Positions 18,673-29,137 of a stretch of DNA of 64,000 nt are shown one piece after another. The notes under the pieces are model-generated. The model was not told where the DNA came from. It saw nothing but the letters and a program-made list of their open reading frames with translations, and did no database searches. Position 1 is the stretch's first letter; each line of letters starts with the position of its first letter. Source of the stretch: Prevotella sp. GTDB taxonomy: Bacteria > Bacteroidota > Bacteroidia > Bacteroidales > Bacteroidaceae. The position numbers and the translations under genes are program-made. The stretch is from assembly GCA_017645645.1 (NCBI GenBank), contig JAGCOB010000028.1, positions 110,311 to 174,310 on the forward strand. The letters run 5' to 3'.

Positions 18673-20255
18673 AATATATGAAGAAAGTTCTATTATACGG
18701 ACTGTTACTGATACTCCTGCCCTTGCGCTCTATGGCACAGGGGGAGGAGTTGACGATTGTCAAAGGTGACTGTACTCCCGGACTCTCCGTGGATACGGGT
18801 AATCCCCGTCGAGCCTCCCGTCGTTTGCCAGCACCCAGTACGTCGTGGGACAAAGACAGGACATACCATCAGTTGGTTATCTTATTCTATTTCTCCGATA
18901 CGGAGTTCAAAGCTGAACATTCGAAAGAGTATTATGAGAAGGTTTTCAACGAGGCAGGTTATAATGAAGGAAACGGGCCAGGCTGTATGGTGGACTATTA
19001 CCGTGTACAGTCAAATGGGCTGTTCAACCTCCAGTTTGATATCTATGGTCCCTATCAGGTGAGTAGTAAGGCCTGTCCTTATGATAGTCCTGATGAAAAT
19101 ACCAAGAACTATGGTAAAGATGTCATACGTGAGGCTACTGAAAAGTTTGTCGCAGACCATCCCGAAATTGATTTCTCGCAGTATGACTGGAACGGTAACG
19201 GTTATGTGAACCAGGTCGTCTATATTAATGCGGGAATATCAGGGAATATTAACAATACGTCTGCCTATGGACATATCTGGCCTAACACTTCCTCTTTCTC
19301 TACGATTACGACTTCTGACGGAAAGAAAATCAGCAACTATACCATCAGTGCGGAATACTTTAATGAGACCAGACCGTGTGGTATCGGCACCATCTGCCAT
19401 GAATTTTCACACAGCCTGGGTCTGCCTGATATCTATCCGACAGCCAAGGGTCAGGGCTACTCTGCCTGTGATGAGTGGGACTTGATGGATGGTGGCAATT
19501 TCACTAACTTTGGATGGTGTCCTCCCAACTTTACTGCTTTGGAGAAATACCTGTTGGGCTGGATAGAGTTTACGGAACTAGATGATGCTGCTTCCATTAC
19601 CGACCTGAAACCCACATCGGAGGGTGGGGAAGTCTATCGTATCAAACACTCCGATTCGGAGTGGCTGTTGTTGGAGAACCGTCAACAGAGAGGTTGGGAT
19701 GCAGGTGCTCCAGGCAAGGGACTGGTCATCTACCATGTGAACTACGACGGTTCTGTATGGAGTGGTAACTCCGTGAATAATGATAAGACGAAACGTCGCT
19801 TCCACCTCGTTCATGCCGACAATATGGATTATGATGCTTGGAAGAACTATATCTCTGTCAATCAATTGAGCACTTATGTAAACAGTCCCAGGATGAACAG
19901 TCGTTATCTCAGCACCTCTCCTTATCCTTATATCGTGGAGGATGTAGTACAGAATAATGAACTGACGGATGATTCTACGCCGCCAGCCACGATGTTCTAT
20001 CCTAATCTGGATGGCAACAAGCAACTAAGGAAGCCCATCACGAATATTCAGATGACCGATGAAGGCCTGATTTCTTTTGATTTCATGGGTGGTACGACAG
20101 ATATCAAGATGCCGGTACGACAGCTTATGTATGGCGAACGGAAGATATATGACTTGTCAGGTCGTATGGTGAAAACACCACAATCTGGAAAGGTCTATAT
20201 CTTAAGAACTCTGGACGGAACAACTCATAAACAAGTGCAACATCATGCGAAGTAA
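18669..20255 (+). CDS. M6 family secreted metalloprotease (first of a tandem pair)
   Basis: A 528-residue protein, counting from the ATG that overlaps the fumarase stop; an alternative start is the ATG at 18678 (MKKVLLYG). Signal peptide, then a propeptide, then an immune-inhibitor-A-like M6 catalytic domain with [11 protein letters not shown] (His244, Glu245, His248) and WDLMDGGNF, which provides the Met-turn. The C-terminus ([20 protein letters not shown]) resembles a type IX secretion sorting domain, which fits porQ at 53.6 kb. It overlaps the next M6 gene by 11 bp. Confidence 0.9.
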   Translation: MKYMKKVLLYGLLLILLPLRSMAQGEELTIVKGDCTPGLSVDTGNPRRASRRLPAPSTSWDKDRTYHQLVILFYFSDTEFKAEHSKEYYEKVFNEAGYNEGNGPGCMVDYYRVQSNGLFNLQFDIYGPYQVSSKACPYDSPDENTKNYGKDVIREATEKFVADHPEIDFSQYDWNGNGYVNQVVYINAGISGNINNTSAYGHIWPNTSSFSTITTSDGKKISNYTISAEYFNETRPCGIGTICHEFSHSLGLPDIYPTAKGQGYSACDEWDLMDGGNFTNFGWCPPNFTALEKYLLGWIEFTELDDAASITDLKPTSEGGEVYRIKHSDSEWLLLENRQQRGWDAGAPGKGLVIYHVNYDGSVWSGNSVNNDKTKRRFHLVHADNMDYDAWKNYISVNQLSTYVNSPRMNSRYLSTSPYPYIVEDVVQNNELTDDSTPPATMFYPNLDGNKQLRKPITNIQMTDEGLISFDFMGGTTDIKMPVRQLMYGERKIYDLSGRMVKTPQSGKVYILRTLDGTTHKQVQHHAK

Positions 20256-21726
20256 ATATAGTTTGTTGTTCCTGTTCTTGTTGTCGTTCTACATACCGAC
20301 TATGGCCCAAGACGAAGTCCGTCTGAGAGGCTGTCGACGTGGTATACCGCGACCACAAACGGAGTCCAGATGTATATCGCGAGTTGCCAGCTTGTCGGGA
20401 AAAGACTACTATAAGGGCAATCGTCATCAGTTACTGGTTTTGGTAGACTTCGCCGACAGGTCGTTCAAGGATGATGAGACGACAACGATGGCTGTGTGGG
20501 ATAAGATTTTCAATACAGAGAATCTTACGGAGGCACCTTATAAGGGTTCTGTACGTGACTATTTCTTTGCCCAAAGTTATTCCCAGCTCAATTTGACTTT
20601 TGATTTGCAGTTTGTACAACTCAGCGAGAATTGTGAGAAATATCGCAGTTGGGACAAGGGCTATGGGGATGCTGAGGATGATGACGAGAACTCCCAGTAT
20701 CTGGTACAGGATATCATGGAAGTGCTCAAGACGCGTGATATTGACTGGAGCCTGTATGACTGGAATGGTGACGGCTATGTCAACCAGTTGGTCATCGTCT
20801 ATGCAGGAAAGGGAATGAACGACGGTGGTGGGAAAAACAGTATCTGGCCACACCAGTGGTGGCTTAGCGAACATCTGAAAGACCACCAGCCAGACGTATA
20901 TTGTGACCCTGTGAAGGTCAACTATAGTGACAAAGACTATCTGGTTGATTGTTACTGTGCGATAGAGGAGTTAGGTGTCACTTACGCCTCCTTCGGTACT
21001 ATCTGTCATGAGTATAGTCATTGTTTCGGACTCCCGGACTTCTATTATGGTTCCACCAAAAATGTTGGATCTTGGGACTTGATGGACTATGGTAATTACA
21101 ACGGTGGCGGCTATTGTCCTTCAGGTTATTCCGCTCATGAGCGTATGTTGATGGGTTGGCTCGACATAACGGAGCTATCAGAGCCTTCCGTTATTAATGA
21201 CCTCGGTAGTCTTGAAGAGCAGTCACGGGCTTATCTGATACGTAATGACGGCTATGCCAACGAGTACTATATTGTGGAGAATCGTCAACAGACAGGATGG
21301 GATCAGTCTTTGCCTAGTAGTGGCATCGTCATCTTCCATATTGACTATGATGAGGATGTATGGAAGAACGGATTACCGAATACACCCTATCAAAAGAGGT
21401 ATACGATTTTTCCTGCTAATAATAAGACAAGTATTTCTTATGAATCGTACTGGGCTTATCCCTACAATGAGAATAATGCTTTGACAAACGAGAGTGCTCC
21501 TGCTTCAACGTTGTTACATGAAAATGTGGATGCCACGCTATTCATGTCGAAGCCACTGACCAATATGAGTATTACAAACGGACTTGCCTCGTTTGACTTC
21601 ATGGGAGGCTCCACTGGTATATTTGAAAAGAAAGTATGGGGACAGCCGAGAATTCTCTATGACTTTGGTCCTATATATATTATAAGGAACGCGCAAGGAG
21701 AAATAAAAAAAGTGATAAAGCATTGA
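20245..21726 (+). CDS. M6 family secreted metalloprotease (second of a tandem pair)
   Basis: A 493-residue paralogue of the preceding gene with the same architecture: signal peptide, M6 domain with HEYSHCFGLPD (His255, Glu256, His259) and SWDLMDYGNY, and a short C-terminal tail (ILYDFGPIYIIRNAQGE). The tail keeps only the end of a type IX-like sorting domain, so secretion through that route is uncertain. The frame overlaps the upstream stop, and the stop codon lies in the loop of the terminator. The pair probably arose by tandem duplication followed by strong divergence. Confidence 0.9.
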   Translation: MRSKYSLLFLFLLSFYIPTMAQDEVRLRGCRRGIPRPQTESRCISRVASLSGKDYYKGNRHQLLVLVDFADRSFKDDETTTMAVWDKIFNTENLTEAPYKGSVRDYFFAQSYSQLNLTFDLQFVQLSENCEKYRSWDKGYGDAEDDDENSQYLVQDIMEVLKTRDIDWSLYDWNGDGYVNQLVIVYAGKGMNDGGGKNSIWPHQWWLSEHLKDHQPDVYCDPVKVNYSDKDYLVDCYCAIEELGVTYASFGTICHEYSHCFGLPDFYYGSTKNVGSWDLMDYGNYNGGGYCPSGYSAHERMLMGWLDITELSEPSVINDLGSLEEQSRAYLIRNDGYANEYYIVENRQQTGWDQSLPSSGIVIFHIDYDEDVWKNGLPNTPYQKRYTIFPANNKTSISYESYWAYPYNENNALTNESAPASTLLHENVDATLFMSKPLTNMSITNGLASFDFMGGSTGIFEKKVWGQPRILYDFGPIYIIRNAQGEIKKVIKH

Positions 21727-21745
21727 CGCTTTATCACTTTTTTTA
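21712..21745. terminator. Bidirectional terminator between the M6 pair and clpB
   Basis: GTGATAAAGC (21712-21721) and GCTTTATCAC (21728-21737), preceded by a run of A and followed by a run of T. The M6 stop codon (21724-21726) is in the loop. Confidence 0.8.
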
Positions 21746-21748
21746 TTG

Positions 21749-24256
21749 TTAGTTCCTGAATATCAATCCCTCCCCGAACTCATCGATGATAATCGGTTTT
21801 GAACGGTCTACCTCATCGGCAAGAATCTTACGCGACAGGTCGTTGAGTACCAGATGCTGGATGGCGCGCTTGACGGGACGGGCACCGAAGTCGGGATCGT
21901 AACCTTCTTTGGCAAGGAATTTGACAGCAGCATCCGTAATCTGCAACAGGATTCCTTGAGGCTCTAGCATGTCCGTCACTTTCTTCATCTGCAAGCGTAC
22001 CACATCGGCTATCTGCTCCTGTGTTAGTTGCTGGAAGGTGATAATCTCGTCAATACGGTTGAGGAACTCCGGGCGCATCGTCATCTTCAACTGCTCACGC
22101 GTGGCGTTTGAAGTCATGATGATAATCGTGTTCTTGAAGTTCGCAGTCCTTCCTTTGTTATCTGTCAGACGTCCGTCATCCAGTACTTGCAGCAGGATGT
22201 TAAATACGTCGGGGTGTGCTTTCTCGATCTCGTCGAAAAGAACGACGGAATACGGCTTGCGACGTACTGCCTCCGTCAGTTGACCACCCTCGTCATAGCC
22301 TACGTAGCCTGGAGGCGCACCTACCAATCGGCTGACGGTATGTTTTTCCTGATACTCTGACATGTCGATACGGGTCATCATAGTCTCGTCGTTGAAAAGG
22401 TATTCAGCGAGAGCCTTGGCCAGTTCTGTCTTACCGACACCTGTGGTGCCGAGGAAGATAAACGAAGCGATAGGACGTTTCGGATCTTGCAGTCCTGCAC
22501 GGCTGCGGCGCACGGCATCACTGACGGCAACGATAGCTTCGTCTTGTCCGATGACACGTCTGTGCAGTTCTTCCTCTAGATGCAGCAGTTTCTCACGTTC
22601 GCTCTGCATCATACGGGTGACAGGAATGCCCGTCCAGCGTGATACGACTTCTGCTATATCATCAGCGGTAACCTCTTCGCGCACCATGGCATTACCGTCT
22701 TGTGCAGAGGCAAGTTGATGTTGAATGTTCTTGATATCATCCTCTAAAGCCTTGAGCTTGGAGTAGCGTATCTCGGCCACCTTGCCGTAATCACCCTCAC
22801 GTTCGGCACGTTCAGCCTCGTATTTCAGGTTTTCCATCTCCTGTTTGTCCTGTTGAATCTTGTTCACCAACTGGCGTTCGCCTTCCCACTTGGCGCGGTA
22901 CTGCTGTTCCTGCTCACGCAGCTCAGCGATGTCTTTGTCGAGTTGGGCGATCTTCGGCTCATCGCCTTCCCTTTTGATGGCTTCACGCTCTATCTCGAGT
23001 TGGGCGAGTCTACGCATGACTTCGTCGAGTTCCTCAGGTACACTGTCACGCTCCATGCGTAACTTAGCAGCCGCCTCATCCATCAGGTCGATCGCCTTGT
23101 CAGGAAGGAAACGCTCGGAGATATAACGCTCGGAGAGTTGTACGGCAGCGATACAGGCATCATCCTGGATACGTACCTTATGGTGGTTCTCGTAACGCTC
23201 CTTCAGACCACGCAGGATGGAGATGGCACTCAACTCATCCGGCTCATCTACCATCACCGTCTGGAAACGACGCTCCAGCGCTTTGTCTTTCTCGAAGTAT
23301 TTCTGATATTCGTTGAGGGTGGTGGCACCAATGGAACGCAGCTCACCACGTGCCAGTGCCGGCTTCAGGATATTGGCGGCATCCATCGCACCCTCCCCAC
23401 CACCGGCACCTACCAGTGTGTGGATCTCATCGATGAAGAGGATGATACGTCCCTCACTCTTCGTCACCTCGTTGATGACGGATTTCAGTCGCTCCTCGAA
23501 CTCCCCTTTATATTTCGCCCCAGCAACCAGAGCTCCCATGTCAAGGGAGTAGAGCTGTTTGTCTTTCAGGTTCTCCGGTACGTCACCACGGACAATACGC
23601 TGGGCGAGTCCCTCGACGATAGCCGTCTTACCCGTACCTGGCTCACCTATTAATATAGGGTTGTTCTTCGTACGACGGGAGAGAATCTGTAGTACACGGC
23701 GGATCTCATCATCTCGTCCGATGACAGGGTCAAGCTTACCCTGACGGGCAAGGTCTACGAGGTTCTTGGCATATTTCTCCAACGACTGGTAGTTGTCGTC
23801 AGCCGACTGTGACTGTATCTTTTGTCCCTGTCGTAACTCGTTGATGGCGGCACGGAGGTCTTTCTCCGTGATACCAGCATCCTTCAGGATGCGTCCTGCC
23901 GTAGCACCGTCTGTGAGCAGAGCCAATACGATTGGTTCACACGAAACGAACTCGTCACCCATCTTTTGCGCATAGTCTTGTGCTTTCAGCAATACCTTGT
24001 TGGCATCACTCGACAGATAGGGTTCTCCACCTTGTACACGGGGCAGGTGTTGCAGCTCCTGCTGAATGAGCATCTCTATTTGCTGACCATTGATGCCGAG
24101 TTTCTGAAACAGAAAGTTCACAACATCCTTCGCTTTCGCCATCACACCGGCCAGCAGGTGTGTCGGCTCTATGGTCTGTTGACCATTACGCTGCGCAGTA
24201 TTCACAGCCTCTTGTACTGCTTCCTGCGCCTTGATAGTGAATTTGTCAAATGTCAT
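21749..24256 (-). CDS. clpB: ATP-dependent chaperone ClpB
   Basis: An 835-residue AAA+ disaggregase that extracts polypeptides from aggregates with DnaK. Order: Clp N-terminal repeats (5-145), first nucleotide-binding domain with [15 protein letters not shown], the coiled-coil middle domain (about 405-525, very rich in Glu, Arg and Lys), then the second domain with [15 protein letters not shown] and [11 protein letters not shown]. It is slightly shorter than the usual ~860. A strong Shine-Dalgarno (AGGAGGAC on the minus strand) precedes the ATG. It is convergent with the M6 pair. Confidence 0.97.
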   Translation of the reverse strand: MTFDKFTIKAQEAVQEAVNTAQRNGQQTIEPTHLLAGVMAKAKDVVNFLFQKLGINGQQIEMLIQQELQHLPRVQGGEPYLSSDANKVLLKAQDYAQKMGDEFVSCEPIVLALLTDGATAGRILKDAGITEKDLRAAINELRQGQKIQSQSADDNYQSLEKYAKNLVDLARQGKLDPVIGRDDEIRRVLQILSRRTKNNPILIGEPGTGKTAIVEGLAQRIVRGDVPENLKDKQLYSLDMGALVAGAKYKGEFEERLKSVINEVTKSEGRIILFIDEIHTLVGAGGGEGAMDAANILKPALARGELRSIGATTLNEYQKYFEKDKALERRFQTVMVDEPDELSAISILRGLKERYENHHKVRIQDDACIAAVQLSERYISERFLPDKAIDLMDEAAAKLRMERDSVPEELDEVMRRLAQLEIEREAIKREGDEPKIAQLDKDIAELREQEQQYRAKWEGERQLVNKIQQDKQEMENLKYEAERAEREGDYGKVAEIRYSKLKALEDDIKNIQHQLASAQDGNAMVREEVTADDIAEVVSRWTGIPVTRMMQSEREKLLHLEEELHRRVIGQDEAIVAVSDAVRRSRAGLQDPKRPIASFIFLGTTGVGKTELAKALAEYLFNDETMMTRIDMSEYQEKHTVSRLVGAPPGYVGYDEGGQLTEAVRRKPYSVVLFDEIEKAHPDVFNILLQVLDDGRLTDNKGRTANFKNTIIIMTSNATREQLKMTMRPEFLNRIDEIITFQQLTQEQIADVVRLQMKKVTDMLEPQGILLQITDAAVKFLAKEGYDPDFGARPVKRAIQHLVLNDLSRKILADEVDRSKPIIIDEFGEGLIFRN

Positions 24257-24448
24257 AGTTTTGTCCTCCTTATATATTATTTTTAATTTTTCACCTTTTC
24301 ACTTTTTTACCTTCAATTCCTGTGCCTAATACCAAAAAGCAGACAAAACGTCAGCTCCTAATGTCAATTTGGCAAATTGATCAGTATGAAAAGAGAATAC
24401 TAATTCGATATAATGGTGAGAATCGTAGGTTATGTAAAATAAAAGGCG

Positions 24449-24456
24449 TATATTTG
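24449..24456 (+). promoter_or_regulatory. Subtilase gene -7 element
   Basis: TATATTTG 21 bp before the subtilase ATG; matches TAnnTTTG. Confidence 0.55.
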
Positions 24457-24477
24457 CAGCAGAAAACTATATGGTAG

Positions 24478-26661
24478 ATGTCTAAACGTATTGTCTTGAC
24501 CATGCTATGGATGATGGTGGCGGTATCCCTCTATGCTCAGCGTACAGAAGATTATCGCAAGGTGTCATCATGGCTTCGTGAGCGAATGGAGACTCACCGT
24601 AGTACGCTCAGGAGGGCTGACGAGGCAGAGAAGCTGACGGTTGTCTTCGTGCAGTTTAAAGGGGAGGTGACTGATGAGTTGCTGGCAACCTATCAGTGTC
24701 GCCGTTATGCACAACTCGACGATATAGCCATTGTCATGCTACCGCTCAGTCAGGTTGACAATCTCTCCCACCTTTCTACCGTTCTTCGTATTGAGGCGAA
24801 TGAACAGGCACATGCTACCTCGGATACGATTCCGAAGATTGTCAACACACTTCCTATGTACGAGGCGACAGTACAGCATCCAGCCTTTACAGGAGAGGGT
24901 GTCGTGATAGGTGTCATGGATGTCGGCTTCGACCTGACCCATCCCAACTTCTATACCGATAACCAGTATCGGATCAGTGCCTATTGGGACCAGTTGGCAA
25001 CTTCTGTCGATGACACTCGACTTCCTGTCGGCCGTGAGTTTGTCACCCCTTCTGACATCCTTGCCCAAGGCTGTTCGACAGATGGCAGAAAGCAGAATCA
25101 TGGTACACATACTTTGGGTATTGCGGCAGGAAGCGGTCATGACACCAAGTATCGTGGTGTAGCCTTTCAAAGCGACCTCTGCCTTGTCAGCAATGCTGTC
25201 ACCGATGATACCATCTTTATCGAGAAGTCAGACTATGACAAATATACCTCTGCCACTGATGCGTTGGGGTTTAAGTACCTTTTTGACTATGCGGAACAGC
25301 AGAACAAGCCCTGTGTGGTGTCGTTCAGTGAGGGTTATACTCCATATATCGACAGGGAGGATAGCCTGTTTGCTGCCTTCCTAGGAAAACTGACAGGTCC
25401 CGGTCGTATCCTGGTATCGTCGGCTGGCAACGAGTGTACGTCCTTGACCTATGCTGAGAAGCCAAGGGACATGGAGATGGCAGGTGCTTTCGTCCGGAGC
25501 TACCGTAAAAACGCGTCTTACCGGATAAAGACAGACGGTCTCATCACCATCTGCTTGTATATATATGATAAGGTGACGCATGAGTTGCTTCAAGTCAAGG
25601 AACTGACAATGACAGGAGAGGAACCGGATGGTGTGTTGGAGGAGGTTATCACTGTCAACGCGAAGGAGTGTAAGGTACGTCTCAGTTGTCATACTTCCAG
25701 TGCTCAACCCGATAAGCGTATCTATGTACTGAAGATGACTGCCGGTATCGAATTGAACACATTTGCCGATATTGCCATTGTCCCCAAAGGCGAGGGGGTG
25801 TATGCCGAATTGTTCGGGTCGTCGTCAAATGCTTTGCGCAATCTCGCGGTAGACAATCGTTGGAATGCGGCCAGGGAGGGTCATAATATCCTGGCACCCG
25901 GATGTTTTGTCGCTCCCGTCTGTGTGGGTGCCACCGTTCACCGACTGGGATATACCAATGCGGCAGGTGAATATATGAAAACGGATGATGCCAAAGGCTT
26001 GTTGGCTTTCTATTCCTCTACTGGTCCGGCTGTCAATGGACTGGACAAACCCGATGTCACTGCCCCAGGCACCAATGTCATGTCCTCCTATAGCAGTTAT
26101 TACTATGAGGAGAATCCCGCCATCACGGCAAGCAATGTTGCCTATAGTGAGGTTAACGGCCGTCAATATCCGTGGGGTGCCAATACCGGTACGTCGATGT
26201 CTACCCCTGTCGTGGCAGGTATTATTGCCCTTTGGCTACAGGCGAATCCTCATCTGACCCGTGAGGATATCATGGGTGTCTTCAACCGTACTTGTCGTCA
26301 TCCGGATGAAAGTCTGACCTATCCCAATAACCGGTATGGCTATGGAGAGATTGACGGTTACCGTGGATTATTGGATATTCTGGGACTGACAGGTATTAAG
26401 ACGATCAGTCAGCATCAGCCGCAGCATGTTTCGCTTTCTGTCAAGGGAGATCATCTGTACCTCCAGTTCACGGAGATACCCCATAGTCCCGTCCATGTCA
26501 GTATCTATTCCGTATCAGGTACCCTGCTCTGGCAGCAACAGTTCCAACCTGTTCAGTTAGAAACAACAATACCGCTGACCATGTTGACCAGCGGTATCTA
26601 TGTTGTCCAACTGACAAGTGTGGAACAGGGGGTAACTGGTTCACAACTTGTCAGGAAATAG
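24478..26661 (+). CDS. Secreted S8 subtilisin-like serine protease with type IX sorting domain
   Basis: A 727-residue protein with a signal peptide (1-20), a propeptide and a subtilase domain. The triad is Asp148 (VMDVGFDLTHP), His208 (NHGTHTLGIAAGS) and Ser573 (GTSMSTPVVAG), with a long insertion between His and Ser as in other Bacteroidota subtilases. The last ~75 residues (VHVSIYSVSGTLLWQQ ... SGIYVVQL) form a classic type A sorting domain, so it should leave the cell through the type IX system and attach to the surface. The start at 24478 lies 21 bp after a -7 box. Confidence 0.93.
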   Translation: MSKRIVLTMLWMMVAVSLYAQRTEDYRKVSSWLRERMETHRSTLRRADEAEKLTVVFVQFKGEVTDELLATYQCRRYAQLDDIAIVMLPLSQVDNLSHLSTVLRIEANEQAHATSDTIPKIVNTLPMYEATVQHPAFTGEGVVIGVMDVGFDLTHPNFYTDNQYRISAYWDQLATSVDDTRLPVGREFVTPSDILAQGCSTDGRKQNHGTHTLGIAAGSGHDTKYRGVAFQSDLCLVSNAVTDDTIFIEKSDYDKYTSATDALGFKYLFDYAEQQNKPCVVSFSEGYTPYIDREDSLFAAFLGKLTGPGRILVSSAGNECTSLTYAEKPRDMEMAGAFVRSYRKNASYRIKTDGLITICLYIYDKVTHELLQVKELTMTGEEPDGVLEEVITVNAKECKVRLSCHTSSAQPDKRIYVLKMTAGIELNTFADIAIVPKGEGVYAELFGSSSNALRNLAVDNRWNAAREGHNILAPGCFVAPVCVGATVHRLGYTNAAGEYMKTDDAKGLLAFYSSTGPAVNGLDKPDVTAPGTNVMSSYSSYYYEENPAITASNVAYSEVNGRQYPWGANTGTSMSTPVVAGIIALWLQANPHLTREDIMGVFNRTCRHPDESLTYPNNRYGYGEIDGYRGLLDILGLTGIKTISQHQPQHVSLSVKGDHLYLQFTEIPHSPVHVSIYSVSGTLLWQQQFQPVQLETTIPLTMLTSGIYVVQLTSVEQGVTGSQLVRK

Positions 26662-26666
26662 ATTTA

Positions 26667-29111
26667 TCACATTACGACATCAACGGTATGTTTACCGGCG
26701 GAATAGGGGATGATGGTGCCATCAATGGGTTTTCCGTCTACTACGACCTGCTTGACACCGCTCTCTTTGCCGTCAGGATTCTTGACCGTGATGGTATACT
26801 CTGCCTCGCGGAACTTACGTTGAATAGTGTACTCCTTTGCTGTTGTCGGCAGACAGGGGTCTATCTGCAAGCCGTCATACTGAGGTTTCACACCAAGAAT
26901 ATACTGTGAGACGGTCAGCCACATCCAAGCCGCCGTACCTGTCAGCCAAGAGTTCTTGCCTTCACCGGGCTTGGCGGCATCCTTACCAGCCACCATCTGA
27001 CAGTTGACATACGGCTCTACCTTATGCAGTGTCTGGTATTTCTCCTCGACATAAGAGGGGAGTATCTTGGCATAGTGGCTCCAGGCATCGTTGCCGCGTC
27101 CTGCTATTGCCTCACCGATGATGACCCACGGATTATTGTGGCAGAAGATACCGGCATTCTCCTTATAGCCCTCGGGGTAGGATGATATCTCACCATACTC
27201 GTAGATATACTTTGTGAAGGCAGGGTTGTTGAGCACCATACCATGTTCGCACTCCAAGTATTTCTTGCAGGAGTCGAGACTCTTGGCTACCATGCCGTCC
27301 TCGGCACCGATCTGCGCCATTGTACACCAGCCCTGTGACTCAATAAAGATTTTCGCTTCCTCACACTCATGAGAGCCGATCTTGTTGCCGAAGAAGTCGT
27401 AGGCACGGAGGTACCATTCACCGTCCCAGCCGTCCTTCTTCACAGCAGCAACCATCGCGTCGACAGCCTGTTGCATACGAGCAGCTTCGTCGTCCTTACC
27501 AATCTTCTTGCAAAGAGCCACATACTCCTTTGCCGTTACCACAAAGAGACCTGCAATCATCAAGCTTTCGGCCTTGGTACCCTCGCTTACATTTTCTGTG
27601 GTCTGGAAACTCTCATTGGGATCCCACGAGAAACAGTTCAGGTTCAGACAGTCGTTCCAGTCAGCACGACCGATGAGCGGCAGGTTGTGGGGACCGAGGT
27701 TCTTGATGACGTGGTCCATCGACACTTTCAGATGCTCGAAGAGTGTCACCTCCGTACCAGGCTGGTTGTCGAAGGGAACCATCTCATCGAGGATGGAGAA
27801 GTCACCCGTCTCCTTGATATATGCCACGGTACCGAAGATGAGCCAGCAGGGGTCGTCGTTAAAGCCGCCGCCAATATCGTTGTTGCCGCGCTTGGTGAGG
27901 GGTTGGTACTGGTGATAGCAGCCTCCGTCGGGGAACTGCGTCGAGGCGATATCGATGATACGCTGACGGGCACGTGGTGGTATCTGGTGGACGAAGCCCA
28001 CGAGGTCTTGATTGGAGTCGCGGAAGCCCATGCCGCGTCCTACACCGCTCTCGAAGAAAGAAGCACTTCGTGAGAAGTTAAATGTTACCATACACTGGTA
28101 CTGGTTCCAGATGTTCACCATGCGGTCGAGCTTGTCGTTGCCTGTCTTCACCTTATATATATTAAGGAGGGCATCCCAGTACTCGCAGAGTTCGGCAAAA
28201 GCCTTGTCCACCTTCGCTGTGGTGTCGAGTTTGTTGATGATGGCGTGCGCCTTCTCCTTGTTAATAACCTGCAGCGCAGCAAACTTCTTGTCCTGGTCGT
28301 TTTCCACATAGCCCAGCAGGAAGACGAAGTCCTTCGACTCACCTGGTTTCAGCTCCACTTCGATATAGTGAGAGGCGATGGGACTCCAACCGTGTGCATG
28401 ACTGTTACGGGGTTTCCCTTCCATGACGGCATCGGGGTTGGCAAACTCGTTATATAGTCCCACGAAGGTCTCGCGGTCGGTATCGAAACCCTGTATCTCC
28501 GTGTTCACATGGTAGAACGCATAGTGGTTGCGGCGCTCACGGTATTCTGTCTTATGGTAGATGGTGCTTCCTTCAATCTCCACCTCACCTGTTGAGAAGT
28601 TACGTTGGAAGTTCTCCATGTCCGTAGCAGCATTCCACAGACACCACTCCTCGAAGCTGAACAGTTTCAGTTTCTTTGTCTCGTTGCTCTGGTTCGTGAG
28701 TGTCAGTTTCTGTACCTCTGCCCACGTCTTCAGTGGTACGAAGAACAGAACGCTAGCCTCCACGCCGTTCTTGCGACCGGTGATACGTGTGTAGCTCATG
28801 CCGTGACGGCATTCATAGAAATCGAGCGGTGTCTTGCACGGTTTCCATCCTGGATTCCAGACGGTGCCGCCGTCATTGATATAGAAATACCTTCCCCCAT
28901 TGTCCATCGGCACGTTATTATAGCGATAGCGAGTGATGCGACGGAACTTCGCATCCTTGTAGAAGGAATAGCCGCCTGCGGTGTTCGAAATCAGTGAGAA
29001 GAAATCTTCGTTACCCAGATAGTTGATCCAGGGCCAAGGAGTCTGCGGGTCTGTGATGACATACTCACGGTGTTGGTCGTCAAAATGACCATAACGTTTT
29101 TGTTGTTCCAT
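26667..29111 (-). CDS. GH94 cellobiose phosphorylase
   Basis: An 814-residue cytoplasmic enzyme that splits cellobiose with phosphate into glucose-1-phosphate and glucose, saving ATP during growth on cellulose or beta-glucan breakdown products. N-terminal beta-sandwich ([30 protein letters not shown]), then an (alpha/alpha)6 barrel with [10 protein letters not shown], in which Asp484/Asp487 hold the catalytic position, and the phosphate-site region around TGTAAWMWL. No signal peptide. Length matches characterised cellobiose phosphorylases (~810-820) rather than the longer cellodextrin enzymes. Confidence 0.92.
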   Translation of the reverse strand: MEQQKRYGHFDDQHREYVITDPQTPWPWINYLGNEDFFSLISNTAGGYSFYKDAKFRRITRYRYNNVPMDNGGRYFYINDGGTVWNPGWKPCKTPLDFYECRHGMSYTRITGRKNGVEASVLFFVPLKTWAEVQKLTLTNQSNETKKLKLFSFEEWCLWNAATDMENFQRNFSTGEVEIEGSTIYHKTEYRERRNHYAFYHVNTEIQGFDTDRETFVGLYNEFANPDAVMEGKPRNSHAHGWSPIASHYIEVELKPGESKDFVFLLGYVENDQDKKFAALQVINKEKAHAIINKLDTTAKVDKAFAELCEYWDALLNIYKVKTGNDKLDRMVNIWNQYQCMVTFNFSRSASFFESGVGRGMGFRDSNQDLVGFVHQIPPRARQRIIDIASTQFPDGGCYHQYQPLTKRGNNDIGGGFNDDPCWLIFGTVAYIKETGDFSILDEMVPFDNQPGTEVTLFEHLKVSMDHVIKNLGPHNLPLIGRADWNDCLNLNCFSWDPNESFQTTENVSEGTKAESLMIAGLFVVTAKEYVALCKKIGKDDEAARMQQAVDAMVAAVKKDGWDGEWYLRAYDFFGNKIGSHECEEAKIFIESQGWCTMAQIGAEDGMVAKSLDSCKKYLECEHGMVLNNPAFTKYIYEYGEISSYPEGYKENAGIFCHNNPWVIIGEAIAGRGNDAWSHYAKILPSYVEEKYQTLHKVEPYVNCQMVAGKDAAKPGEGKNSWLTGTAAWMWLTVSQYILGVKPQYDGLQIDPCLPTTAKEYTIQRKFREAEYTITVKNPDGKESGVKQVVVDGKPIDGTIIPYSAGKHTVDVVM

Positions 29112-29137
29112 ATTATTAAATATTTAATGTTTATTGT

